Assembly (NCBI RefSeq): GCF_002939985.1
Contig: NZ_MDFM01000017.1
Coordinates: 36,621 to 100,620, forward strand
Direction of reading: 5' to 3'
DNA from: Xanthomonas hortorum pv. cynarae
Lineage (GTDB): Bacteria > Pseudomonadota > Gammaproteobacteria > Xanthomonadales > Xanthomonadaceae
Length of the DNA stretch: 64,000 nucleotides
Under the pieces are notes generated by a model that had not been told where the DNA came from, did no database searches, and saw nothing but the letters and a program-made list of their open reading frames with translations. The position numbers and the translations under genes were made by a program. Positions 17,338 to 25,630 of this stretch are shown here, in pieces. Numbering within the stretch: the stretch's first letter is position 1; each line of letters opens with the position of its first letter.

Positions 17338-18624
17338 ATGACCGATCCGCAGTGGAAGCCTGAAACCATCGCCGTGCACGGCGGCTACACGCCCGACCCG
17401 ACCACGCGTGCGGTGGCGGTGCCGATCTACCAGACCGTGGCCTTCGCGTTCGACGATACCCAGCACGGCGCGGACCTGTTCGACCTCAAGGTGCAGGGCA
17501 ATATCTATAGCCGCATCATGAACCCGACCAACGCTGTGCTGGAGCAACGCGTGGCTGCGCTGGAAGGCGGCATCGGCGCGTTGGCGCTGGCGTCGGGGCA
17601 GGCAGCGGTGACGTATGCGATCCAGACCATTGCCGAGGCCGGCGACAACATCGTCTCCTCCAGTGCGTTGTATGGCGGCACCTATAATCTGTTCGCGCAT
17701 ACGTTTCCGCAGTTCGGCATCAGCACGCGCTTTGCCGATTATCGCGATCCGCAAGCCTTTGCCGGCTTGATCGACGAGCGCACCAAAGCCGTGTTCGTCG
17801 AGTCGATCGGCAATCCGCGCGGCAATATCACCGATATCGAGGCCGTGGCCGCGGTGGCGCATGCGCACGGCGTGCCGTTGATCGTGGACAACACGGTGGC
17901 CACGCCGTCGTTGTTGCGGCCGATCGACTTTGGCGCGGACATCGTGGTGCATTCGCTGACCAAGTATCTGGGTGGCCATGGCAACAGCATCGGTGGGGCG
18001 ATCGTGGATAGCGGGCGCTTCCCCTGGGCGGCGCACAAACAGCGGTTTCCTCGTCTCAACGAGCCGGATGTGAGCTATCACGGCGTGGTCTATACCGAAG
18101 CGTTGGGTGATGCGGCGTATATCGGTCGTGCGCGCGTGGTACCGCTGCGCAACACCGGTGCGGCGTTGTCGCCATTCAATGCGTTTTTGATCCTGCAAGG
18201 CGTCGAAACGCTGCCGCTGCGGATGGAGCGCATCAACGCGAATACGCTGGCGATTGCGACGTATCTGCAGGGGCACGCGCGGGTTGCGTGGGTCAACTAT
18301 GCCGCGCTGCCGGATCATCCCGAGCATGCGTTGGCGCAGAAGTATCTGGGCGGTCATGGCTCGGGTGTGTTGACGTTCGGCCTGCCCGGCGGGCGTACGG
18401 CCGGTGCGCGGTTTCTGGATGCGCTGCAGTTGTTCACGCGGCTGGTGAATATCGGCGATGCGAAGTCGCTGGCGACGCATCCGGCATCCACCACGCATCG
18501 GCAGTTGGGCCCGGCCGAGTTGGAGCATGCAGGAGTCAGCGAAGACACCGTGCGGTTGTCGATCGGGATCGAACACATCGACGATCTGCTGGCGGATCTG
18601 GAGCAGGCGCTGCAGGGGGCATGA
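17338..18624 (+). CDS. metY: O-acetylhomoserine sulfhydrylase (Cys/Met metabolism PLP enzyme)
   Basis: 428 residues, typical for O-acetylhomoserine aminocarboxypropyltransferase. Motifs: TIAVHGGYTPDPTTRAVAVPIYQTVAFAF, YSRIMNPTNAVLEQRVAALEGG, SSALYGGTYNLFAHTFPQFGI, VFVESIGNPRGNITDIEAVA and the PLP lysine in VHSLTKYLGGHGNSIGG (about residue 211). The C-terminal HPASTTHRQL...GVSEDTVRLSIGIEHIDDL is the family end. It condenses O-acetylhomoserine with sulfide to homocysteine in the cytosol, giving direct sulfhydrylation in methionine synthesis. It stands alone; the organosulfur cluster 3 kb upstream may feed sulfide to it. Confidence 0.92.
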   Translation: MTDPQWKPETIAVHGGYTPDPTTRAVAVPIYQTVAFAFDDTQHGADLFDLKVQGNIYSRIMNPTNAVLEQRVAALEGGIGALALASGQAAVTYAIQTIAEAGDNIVSSSALYGGTYNLFAHTFPQFGISTRFADYRDPQAFAGLIDERTKAVFVESIGNPRGNITDIEAVAAVAHAHGVPLIVDNTVATPSLLRPIDFGADIVVHSLTKYLGGHGNSIGGAIVDSGRFPWAAHKQRFPRLNEPDVSYHGVVYTEALGDAAYIGRARVVPLRNTGAALSPFNAFLILQGVETLPLRMERINANTLAIATYLQGHARVAWVNYAALPDHPEHALAQKYLGGHGSGVLTFGLPGGRTAGARFLDALQLFTRLVNIGDAKSLATHPASTTHRQLGPAELEHAGVSEDTVRLSIGIEHIDDLLADLEQALQGA

Positions 18625-19085
18625 GGTGTCGATAGCCGTTACCTGAGCAGGAGTGCGCGAAAAGACGAGCTAGGCCCTCTCCTGCGGAGGACGGCTAGCC
18701 CCTCTCCCGCCGGGGCGAGGAGGCACAGCTGGCGCGCCATGGGCGCGCGTGCCTTGGAGCGCCCGCGCCGCAAGCGCGGGCCGCGCGTTGAGCTGGGGTT
18801 GGGGTGAGGGTACGGGTTCTCCGGGCACCGCCAAGCACGCTGTCTGTTTCTGCCTCTGACTCTGTGTCCCTGTCTCTGGCTTCGGTCAGGGCGTCAGCGC
18901 GGCCGGGGATTGGCTCTTCGGCTCGGTCAGACATCCTGTCTGACTCGCCGCCGCGGCACATCCCTGTGCCGCTCTCGCCAATCCCCGACCACGCTGCCGC
19001 CTCGGCACGTCGCTTCCATGACCCAGGAATCTTGAACAAGCCAGTGAAGGGTGGCTTGAAGCCCCCTCCCGCCGGGGACAGCTAG

Positions 19086-19108
19086 CCCCTCTCCCGTCGG
19101 GAGAGGGG
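19086..19108. repeat. CCCCTCTCCCG hairpin
   Basis: CCCCTCTCCCG-T-CGGGAGAGGGG is a perfect inverted repeat, directly followed by TTGGGGTGAGGGTACGGG (19109-19126). A degraded relative occurs near 18692-18722. Confidence 0.65.
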
Positions 19109-19248
19109 TTGGGGTGAGGGTACGGGGGCGAAGCCCACTCGTACGTGCGAGATGAAGCTCGGTGGCGGACATGCAGGCAACCCCAGCATGCTGCTTCCAT
19201 CCATGGCATGAGGCTTCGCTCCGCACCCTCATCCGGCGCTGCGCGCCA

Positions 19249-19269
19249 CCTTCTCCCGATGGGAGAAGG
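19249..19269. repeat. CCTTCTCCC hairpin
   Basis: CCTTCTCCC-GAT-GGGAGAAGG, a perfect 9-bp stem with a 3-nt loop, in the gap before the cobalamin riboswitch. It is a dispersed Xanthomonas-type repeat and could act as a terminator, but there is no T tract. Confidence 0.55.
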
Positions 19270-19367
19270 AATCAGCAATCACCATCCCGGCGCGTGGCGA
19301 CGCGCTGCTCTCGGCGGGCGGTTAGAGACCGCTGAGGCGCCAGCCAATCCTGCTACCATGCGCGCCC

Positions 19368-19570
19368 CTGAGGTGACCGCCGGAGTTCCGGTGGTTTAAA
19401 CGGGAATCCGGTGCGCGCATCGCCTTGGCGAGCTGCAATTCCGGAGCTGCCCCCGCAACGGTGGGCGAGGTCAGATGCCGCATTACGCCACTGTGCTTTC
19501 GCATGGGAAGGCGCGGCATCGGAGGCGCAGGCCTCCACTCGCGAGCCCGTAGACCGGCCTTGAGGAATTG
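19368..19570 (+). promoter_or_regulatory. Cobalamin (adenosylcobalamin) riboswitch upstream of btuB
   Basis: Hallmarks in order: GGTTTAAACGGGAATCCGGTG at 19393-19413 (family AAA..GGGAA..CGGTG), the B12 box AGCTGCCCCCGCAAC at 19445-19459, a GCATGGGAAGG stretch at 19501, and the 3' element GCGAGCCCGTAGACCGGCC at about 19541-19559, which pairs with the 5' P1 region. Cobalamin binding to the leader RNA would block expression of the BtuB receptor that starts 120 bp later. The outer limits are approximate. Confidence 0.92.
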
Positions 19571-19692
19571 ACCCGGCACGCGGTGGGCGTGGCCTTGCTC
19601 GTCTGGCGCTACGGCGTCGGGCGCCTGGCCCGTTGCTGTTTGCCGCCCCATTGCCCCCGCGCGGGTAGGCGCGGTTCCAGGAGCAGCAGTCG

Positions 19693-21570
19693 ATGTCCCT
19701 TTCTTCCGTTTCGCCGCGCCGCGCGGTGTTGGCCGTGTGCCTGTCGTTGTGTGTGGCCAATGTGGCCCGCGCCGAGGCGGCCATCGATCTCGACCAGGTG
19801 GTGGTCACCGCCTCGCGCACCGCGCAGACCCAGGACCAGACGCTGGCGCCGGTCACCGTGATCGACCGTGCGCAGATCGAGCGTCGCCAGGTGAACTCGC
19901 TGCAGGATCTGCTGCGTGGCGAAGCCGGGGTGTCGCTGGCCAACAATGGCGGACCCGGCAAGCCGACCTCGCTGTTCCTGCGCGGCACCGAGTCCGACCA
20001 GGTGGTGGTGCTGATCGACGGCGTGCGCATCGGTTCGGCCACCTCGGGCGGCGCGGCGCTGCAGGACTTGCCGATCGAGCAGATCGAACGCATCGAAATC
20101 GTGCGTGGCCCGTTCTCCAGTTTGTATGGTTCCGAAGCGCTGGGCGGTGTAGTCCAGATCTTTACCCGCCGCCCGCAGGGCAGCTTCGTGCCCACCTTCA
20201 GTGCAGCGGTGGGCAGCGACAACGCGCGTCGTTACAGCGCGGGCGTGGCCGGGCGCAGCGAAGGCGATCTGAGCGAGCGCGGTGGCTGGTACTCGGCCAA
20301 CGCGGTGCATGACCAAACCGATGGCATCAACGCCTATCTGGACACCAGCTCCAGCGACTACGATCCGGATCGAGATGGCTATCGCAACGATTCGCTGAGC
20401 ATGCAGGGCGGCTGGCGCTTCAATCGCCAGTGGGATGCGGACGTGCATGCCTTGCGTGCGCAGAGCCGTAACGAATACGACGGCTCGGCCTTCGGCGGTA
20501 ACTTGTCCAAGGGCGTGCAGCAGGCGGTCGGCGGCCGCGTGCGTTACGCACCCACCGATGCGCTCAAGTTCACTGCCAGCGTCGGCAGCAGTTCCGATTT
20601 GAGCGATGCGTATTACGAAGGCGCGTATCTGTCCACCTACGACACCCGCCGCAAGCAAGGTTCGTTGCAGGCCGATATCGATGCCGGCGCTGGCCTGCTG
20701 ACGGTCGGCTTCGACTGGCAGCGCGACGCCATCGCCAGCAGCGACAATTACAATTCCGATAGCCGCATCGACCGCGCCGCATTCGCGCAGTGGCAGCAGA
20801 GCTTCGGCACGCAATCGTTGCAGGCCAGCCTGCGTCGCAACGACAACAGCCAGTTCGGCGGCAAGACCACCGGCAGCCTGCTGTGGGGCTGGGATTTCGC
20901 CGAGCATCTGCGCCTGACCGCCAGCTACGGCACCGCGTTCAAGGCACCGACCTTCAACGAGTTGTATTACCCCGATTTCGGCAATCCGTTACTGGGGCCA
21001 GAGACCTCCAGGAGCGCCGAGTTCGGTCTGCGCGGCAGCTACGACTGGGGTACCTGGACGCTGAGCGCGTTCCAGACCCGCATCGACGATTTGATCGCCT
21101 ACGACGCGGCGTTGGTGGATGCGGCGCATCCGTTCGGGCAGCCGAACAATATCGATCAGGCGCGCATCCGCGGCGTGGAAGCCGGTTACGACACCGAGCT
21201 GGCCGGCTGGACCGTGCGCAGCGCGTTGACCTGGTTGCAGCCGGAAGCCGATGGCAGCGTCAATCAAGGCAACTGGTTGCCGCGGCGCGCGCGGCAGAGC
21301 GGGCGTATCGATGCGGACCGCAGCTTCGGTGTGTTCGGCGTCGGTGCCAGCCTGTTCGGCTCCGGCAAGCGGTTTGACGATCTGGCCAACACCGAGCGCC
21401 TGGCCGGTTACGGTCTGCTGGATCTGCGCGTGAGTTATGCAGTGAATGCGGAGTGGAAGGTGGCGCTCACTGCCAACAATGTGTTCGATCGCCAGTATGA
21501 AACCGCACGCTGGTACGCGCAGCCGGGGCCCAATTATCTGCTGACGCTGCGTTATCAAGCAGCGCAGTAA
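19693..21570 (+). CDS. btuB: TonB-dependent vitamin B12 receptor BtuB
   Basis: 625 residues. A signal peptide (to about residue 26, NVARAEA) is followed by the TonB box DLDQVVVTASRTAQTQD, a compact plug (GGPGKPTSLFLRGTESDQVVVLIDGVRIGSATSGGAALQDLPIEQIERIEIVRGPFSSLYGSEALGGVVQIFTRR split across residues ~85-160) and a 22-strand barrel ending NYLLTLRYQAAQ. The SSLYGSEALGGVV block and size match BtuB. It transports cobalamin across the outer membrane with TonB energy. Regulation by the upstream riboswitch is strongly implied. Confidence 0.92.
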   Translation: MSLSSVSPRRAVLAVCLSLCVANVARAEAAIDLDQVVVTASRTAQTQDQTLAPVTVIDRAQIERRQVNSLQDLLRGEAGVSLANNGGPGKPTSLFLRGTESDQVVVLIDGVRIGSATSGGAALQDLPIEQIERIEIVRGPFSSLYGSEALGGVVQIFTRRPQGSFVPTFSAAVGSDNARRYSAGVAGRSEGDLSERGGWYSANAVHDQTDGINAYLDTSSSDYDPDRDGYRNDSLSMQGGWRFNRQWDADVHALRAQSRNEYDGSAFGGNLSKGVQQAVGGRVRYAPTDALKFTASVGSSSDLSDAYYEGAYLSTYDTRRKQGSLQADIDAGAGLLTVGFDWQRDAIASSDNYNSDSRIDRAAFAQWQQSFGTQSLQASLRRNDNSQFGGKTTGSLLWGWDFAEHLRLTASYGTAFKAPTFNELYYPDFGNPLLGPETSRSAEFGLRGSYDWGTWTLSAFQTRIDDLIAYDAALVDAAHPFGQPNNIDQARIRGVEAGYDTELAGWTVRSALTWLQPEADGSVNQGNWLPRRARQSGRIDADRSFGVFGVGASLFGSGKRFDDLANTERLAGYGLLDLRVSYAVNAEWKVALTANNVFDRQYETARWYAQPGPNYLLTLRYQAAQ

Positions 21571-21660
21571 GCCCGGCGATCACACCGGCCGTGCTCACCG
21601 TCGGGCGGATCCACACTGCAGCTGCGCAAGCCATTGCATCGCGTGCACGGGCGGCTTGCA

Positions 21661-22176
21661 TTGAACGACGCGGCGGTGAGCGGCTACGCGATCCACTGCG
21701 GCATCAGCACGGGCGCTGCGTTGACGCGGCCCTTGCTGCAACAGGACGACGGCCGCGCCATTGGACGATGAGATGCGCGCACGCATCGCGCATCACCGCA
21801 GCCAATGCCCGCCACATTGGCAGTGCGTGGAAGAACCCATCGCGTTGGCTGCCCGCTCTTGCAGGCACTGGCCGCGCCCGACCGCTGCGTGCTGGGGGAT
21901 TGCCTAACGCTATGGCTGAGCAGCCTGCTGGGCGACCCGGATGCCGGCGTATTCGTGCGCGAGCGTGAAGCCTTGCTCGGCACCCTGCCGCAGTTGCCGG
22001 GGCAGATCGTGCTGGTCGGCAACGCGGTCGGGCAGGGCATCGTGCCGTTGGGTGAACCGACGCGCCGGTTTGTCGACGAGGCCGGTCTGCTGCATCAGAC
22101 ATTGGCGGTACAGTGCGAGCGCGTGGTGTTCGTCGTGGCCGGCTTGCCGATGGTGCTGAAAGGAGACGCGGTGTGA
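21661..22176 (+). pseudogene. cobU: Decayed cobU/cobP (adenosylcobinamide kinase/guanylyltransferase)
   Basis: The coding signal is split between frames. One frame around 21761-21853 reads PLDDEMRARIAHHRSQCPPHW then QCVEEPIALA. The next part, from about 21858 to the stop at 22176, lies in another frame and reads LLQALAAPDRCVLGDCLTLW, then [20 protein letters not shown] and [17 protein letters not shown]. Both are typical CobU segments. The N-terminal P-loop (GGARSGKS) should lie around 21670 but no frame contains it; only a shortened trace (AAVSGYA) remains. A frameshift near 21855 plus an upstream deletion therefore makes this a probable pseudogene. A 123-codon open frame from 21805 could still be translated, and its end is coupled to cobT. 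Confidence 0.8.
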
Positions 22177-23219
22177 GTATCGATTGGATCCAGGGTGCCT
22201 GTGCGGTGCCGGATGCACGTGTGCGGGCAGCGGCGCTGGCCCGGCAGGGACAACTGACCAAGCCGCCTGGTGCGCTGGGTCGGCTGGAACACCTGGCCGT
22301 GCAACTGGCGGCCTGGCAGCGCAATGAATCCCCCACCGTGCAGCGGATCTGGATTGCCGTGTATGCCGCCGACCACGGCGTCGCGGCCGAGGGCGTATCT
22401 GCGTTTCCGCAGGCGGTCACCGGCGAGATGGTGCGCAATTTCGCCCGCGGTGGCGCCGCCATTGCGGTACTGGCGCGCGAGCTCGGCGCACGCCTGGAAG
22501 TGGTGAATCTGGGCGTGGTCAACGACCCGGGCGAGTTGCCGCGGGTGCGTCGTGCCTGGATCGCGCCGTCCAGCGCCAACATCTGCGAGCAGCCGGCGAT
22601 GACATCCACCCAGTTGCGCGATGCGCTTGCCGCAGGCGCCGAAAGCATTGCACAGGCAAGGAGTTGCGATACGCAGCTGTTTGTCGGCGGCGAAATGGGC
22701 ATCGGCAACACCACTGCTGCTGCCGCGCTGGGCTGCGCGCTGCTCTCGCAGTTTCCGCAGGCCATGGCCGGCGCCGGTACCGGGCTGGATGCCGAAGGCA
22801 TCGCGCACAAGGCGACCGTGATCACCCGCGCGCTGGCCCTGCATGCCGATGCCTCTGCGCCGCTGGAGCGGTTGCGCCGGCTTGGCGGTTTCGAGATTGC
22901 CGCCCTGGTCGGTGCCTATATCGCGGCCGCGCAGGCCGGTATTCCGGTGCTGGTGGATGGCTTCATCAGTACCGCCGCAGCATTGGTCGCCACCCATCTG
23001 AATGGCGGCGTGCGCGAATGGCTGTTGTTCGGGCACCGCTCGCAGGAGCGCGGCCATGCCGCGTTGCTGCGCGCGCTGGATGCCGAACCCTTGCTGCAAT
23101 TGGACCTGCGCCTGGGCGAAGCCAGCGGCGCAGCCGTCGCCATTCCGCTGTTGCGTCACGCTTGCGCACTGCACAACGGCATGGCCACCTTCGCCGAAGC
23201 CGGCGTCTCCGACGGCTGA
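22173..23219 (+). CDS. cobT: Nicotinate-nucleotide-dimethylbenzimidazole phosphoribosyltransferase
   Basis: 348 residues from GTG 22173, which overlaps the cobU remnant stop (GTGA) and is preceded by AAAGGAGA. Family motifs: [88 protein letters not shown], and [16 protein letters not shown], the last matching the segment that holds a catalytic Glu in CobT. It makes alpha-ribazole phosphate for the lower ligand of cobalamin. Unlike both neighbours it appears intact. Confidence 0.9.
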   Translation: MSIDWIQGACAVPDARVRAAALARQGQLTKPPGALGRLEHLAVQLAAWQRNESPTVQRIWIAVYAADHGVAAEGVSAFPQAVTGEMVRNFARGGAAIAVLARELGARLEVVNLGVVNDPGELPRVRRAWIAPSSANICEQPAMTSTQLRDALAAGAESIAQARSCDTQLFVGGEMGIGNTTAAAALGCALLSQFPQAMAGAGTGLDAEGIAHKATVITRALALHADASAPLERLRRLGGFEIAALVGAYIAAAQAGIPVLVDGFISTAAALVATHLNGGVREWLLFGHRSQERGHAALLRALDAEPLLQLDLRLGEASGAAVAIPLLRHACALHNGMATFAEAGVSDG

Positions 23220-23480
23220 GTACGCAGATCAGCATGTTGCGACACGGCGGTACCGGCCAGCGCAGCTATCGCGGCCAGCTCGACGACCCGCTTACCGCGT
23301 TGGGCTGGCCGCGATAGCTGCGCACGGCTACCGCCGAGGCGTCTGCGATGTGGTGATCGCCTCCACGCTGCAGCGCTGCGCATTGTTCGCCACCGAATTG
23401 GCAAATGTGCGGTGCGACGCCTGGCTGCAGTGCAGCCGATTGCGCCGCCCTCACTGCGCAAGATCGGGACCGCGCGTCAC
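23216..23480 (+). pseudogene. Decayed cobC-like (alpha-ribazole phosphatase) remnant
   Basis: Frame 1 reads [19 protein letters not shown] and QLDDPLTALGWPR, then stops at 23315-23317. This is the RHG-motif start of a phosphoglycerate-mutase-family phosphatase. The continuation is found in another frame from about 23305 (LAAIAAHGYRRGVCDVVIAS, then TLQRCALFATELANVRCDAW) and then degenerates before the AraC-type gene. The order cobU-cobT-cobC points to alpha-ribazole phosphatase. A frameshift near 23310 and loss of the C-terminal half make it non-functional. Confidence 0.75.
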
Positions 23481-23522
23481 GCCGATCTGCGCGATGCTGG
23501 GGCTGCCAACAAGGAATCGTCC

Positions 23523-24437
23523 ATGCCAGCAGCCTCCGTCAGTTTCAATCGGCAACGCAGCGTCGAGCGCGTTGTGGCACACCTGCAGGCCAGCATTCGC
23601 GCTGGCGAGCCGCTGCCGGATCTGGCCGCACTGGCGGCGGTGGCGCAGCAATCGCCGCATCATTTCCATCGGGTCTATCGCGCGCTGGCGGGCGAAACCC
23701 TGGGGCAGACCATCGCGCGGCTGCGTTTGAGTTATGCGTTGCATCTGTTGGGCGAGCAGGCGAGCTCGGTGACCGAGGTGGCGCTGGCGGTGGGCTATCA
23801 GACCCCGCAGGCGCTGGCACGCGCGTTCCGTGCCGTGTTGCAGGCCAGCCCGAGTAGCCTGCGCAATACACCGTCGCTGCGCGCACAGAAACTGCAGCAA
23901 CTGGCCGCGCCTTCGGTGCCGCCGCAGCTGTCCGGCGCGCCGTTACAGGTGATGGTGCAAGTACTCGACCCGCTGCAAGTGGTGGTGCTACGCCAGCGCG
24001 GCGCGTTCGACGATCTGGACCGTGGTTTCGGCCGCATCGCAGCCTGGGCCGAGCGGGTCGGTGCGATCGAGCAGCTGCAGTCGCTGATCGGCCTGCCACT
24101 CAGCGACCACCGCGATGTGCCGGCGCACCTGCATCTGTTCGAATGCGGCATGGCCTTCGACACCGCACTGTCGCCGTCGGCGCCGTTGCACCTGCGCCAG
24201 CTCGACGGTGGCGCGCACGCTGTGTTGCGTCATATGGGGTCGTATGCAGGTATCGAAGACGCGCTCGACCGCGTGCTCGCGCAGTGGCTACCCGACAGCG
24301 GCTACGCGCTACGCGATGCGCCGCTGCATTACCTCTACCTGGACGACCCGGAAACAGTGGCAGAGGGCGAGCTGCGTGCAGACATCCGGGTGCCGGTGCG
24401 GCGTTCTACGGAAGCGGATGCGGATGCAGTCGCCTGA
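23523..24437 (+). CDS. AraC-family regulator with GyrI-like ligand domain
   Basis: 304 residues. Residues 10-110 form the double helix-turn-helix: LAALAAVAQQSPHHFHRVYRALAGETLGQTIARLRLSYALHLL, then VTEVALAVGYQTPQALARAFRAVLQASPSSLR. The C-terminal half (about 140-290) is the GyrI-like/SOUL-type effector-binding domain (VVVLRQRGAFDDLDRGFGRIAAWA, VPAHLHLFECGMAFD, DAPLHYLYLDDP). Such proteins sense small amphipathic ligands. The gene is convergent with the siderophore operon and its last 103 bp overlap xssE on the other strand. No target can be assigned. Confidence 0.85.
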   Translation: MPAASVSFNRQRSVERVVAHLQASIRAGEPLPDLAALAAVAQQSPHHFHRVYRALAGETLGQTIARLRLSYALHLLGEQASSVTEVALAVGYQTPQALARAFRAVLQASPSSLRNTPSLRAQKLQQLAAPSVPPQLSGAPLQVMVQVLDPLQVVVLRQRGAFDDLDRGFGRIAAWAERVGAIEQLQSLIGLPLSDHRDVPAHLHLFECGMAFDTALSPSAPLHLRQLDGGAHAVLRHMGSYAGIEDALDRVLAQWLPDSGYALRDAPLHYLYLDDPETVAEGELRADIRVPVRRSTEADADAVA

Positions 24438-25630
24438 GCCGCCACCGGCAGGAACACCATCTGCGGAGGTGGATGCATCAGGAACTGCTGGTGCGAAATA
24501 TTCCACGCATACGCGCCGGCCAGCGGGAAGGCCAGGCAGTCGCCCGGCGCCAATGCTGCGACAGGCTGATTGCGTGCCAGCACGTCCTTGGGCGTGCACA
24601 ACTGCCCGACCAGCGTCACCGGCGTGTCGCGCAGCACTGGGGCACGCGCGCCACGCAGCACACGGAACGGGTGATCGTGGCCTTGCGCGGCGGGAGTGCG
24701 GAAGTGATGGGTGCCGCCGCGGGCGATCGCAAACCACGCGCCGTGGCTGCGCTTGAGGTCCAGCACTTCCATCAGATACCAGCCGCAGCTGGCACTGACA
24801 TAGCGCCCCGGCTCCAACCGCAGACGCAGTGCGTCGCCATGTTCGCCTAGCAACGCAGGCAAGCCGGCGCAGAAGCCGGCCCAATCGAACGACGATTCCG
24901 GCGCCAGATAATCCACACCGAAACCACCGCCGGCATTCACCCGCAGCGGGCCGAGCCCGTAGCGTTGCCGCCACTGCTGCACGGTGCGCAGATAGGCGGC
25001 GATCAGGTGCAGCTGCGCGCCGGCATCGCGCTGGTGCGACATCAGATGGAAATGGAAGCCTTCCAGCCGCAGCGAAGGGCTCGCACGCAGCCGATGGATC
25101 GCCGCATCCAGATCGTCCGGGTCCAGGCCGAACGGCGAGGGCTGCCCGCCCATCATCAGGCGCGTGCTCTGCGCGCCCGGCACGGCGATGTTCATGCGCA
25201 GGAACACCGGCACGCAGCGGCCGGCCTGCGCTGCAATGGTGGCCAGGCGTTCCAGCTCGCCCAGGCTTTCCACGTGCACGGTGCAATCGGGCAGCGCAGC
25301 GGCCTGGGCAAGTTCGCTATCGAGCTTGCCGGGTCCGCCGAACAACAACGCGGCCTGCGGTTGTTGCTGATGCAGCCAGGCGAGTTCGCCGCCGGAGGCC
25401 GCTTCGAAGCCATCCATGTGCGGGGCGAGCGTGCGCAGGATCGGCGGCTCGGCATTGGCTTTTGCCGCGTAGAACAGCTCGCACTCGGCCGGCAATTGCG
25501 CGCGCATCCATGCCGCGTGTGCGTCCAGTGCGGCCAGGTCGTAGACGTAGGCGCAGATCGGGCCATCGCTGTGTTCGCGCAGGTGTGGCAATGCCTCCAT
25601 CACTGCGGCGGTGTCGATGCGCAGGCTCAT
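24335..25630 (-). CDS. xssE: PLP-dependent decarboxylase of siderophore synthesis (PvsE-like)
   Basis: 431 residues, fold-type III (LysA/DapDC-like). Visible features: AYVYDLAALDAHAAWM, the PLP lysine in ELFYAAKANAEPPILRTL (about residue 52), EGFHFHLMSHQRDAG, NAGGGFGVDYL, LRLEPGRYVSASCGWY and the Cys-containing GQLCTPKDVLARN. By analogy with PvsE of the vibrioferrin pathway it probably decarboxylates serine to ethanolamine. ATG 25630 overlaps the xssD stop (ATGA). The last ~30 residues after MVFLPVAAQAT are Ser/Arg-rich and overlap the AraC-type gene; they may not be conserved. The xss name rests on matching gene order. Confidence 0.85.
   Translation of the reverse strand: MSLRIDTAAVMEALPHLREHSDGPICAYVYDLAALDAHAAWMRAQLPAECELFYAAKANAEPPILRTLAPHMDGFEAASGGELAWLHQQQPQAALLFGGPGKLDSELAQAAALPDCTVHVESLGELERLATIAAQAGRCVPVFLRMNIAVPGAQSTRLMMGGQPSPFGLDPDDLDAAIHRLRASPSLRLEGFHFHLMSHQRDAGAQLHLIAAYLRTVQQWRQRYGLGPLRVNAGGGFGVDYLAPESSFDWAGFCAGLPALLGEHGDALRLRLEPGRYVSASCGWYLMEVLDLKRSHGAWFAIARGGTHHFRTPAAQGHDHPFRVLRGARAPVLRDTPVTLVGQLCTPKDVLARNQPVAALAPGDCLAFPLAGAYAWNISHQQFLMHPPPQMVFLPVAAQATASASASVERRTGTRMSARSSPSATVSGSSR

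Larger units (their letters stand above)
18625..19367. other. Gene-free, hairpin-rich repeat region
   Basis: No convincing gene. The stretch carries two copies of TTGGGGTGAGGGTACGGG (18799-18816 and 19109-19126), several CCCCTCTCCCG-like words, the two hairpins listed separately, and imperfect palindromes around TGTCTGAC near 18935. These are the short dispersed intergenic words common in Xanthomonas chromosomes. The region separates metY from the cobalamin riboswitch. Confidence 0.6.

Noticed and set aside
19249..19269. CCTTCTCCC hairpin as the metY terminator
   Set aside because: It lies more than 600 bp after metY, has no T tract and belongs to a dispersed repeat type.
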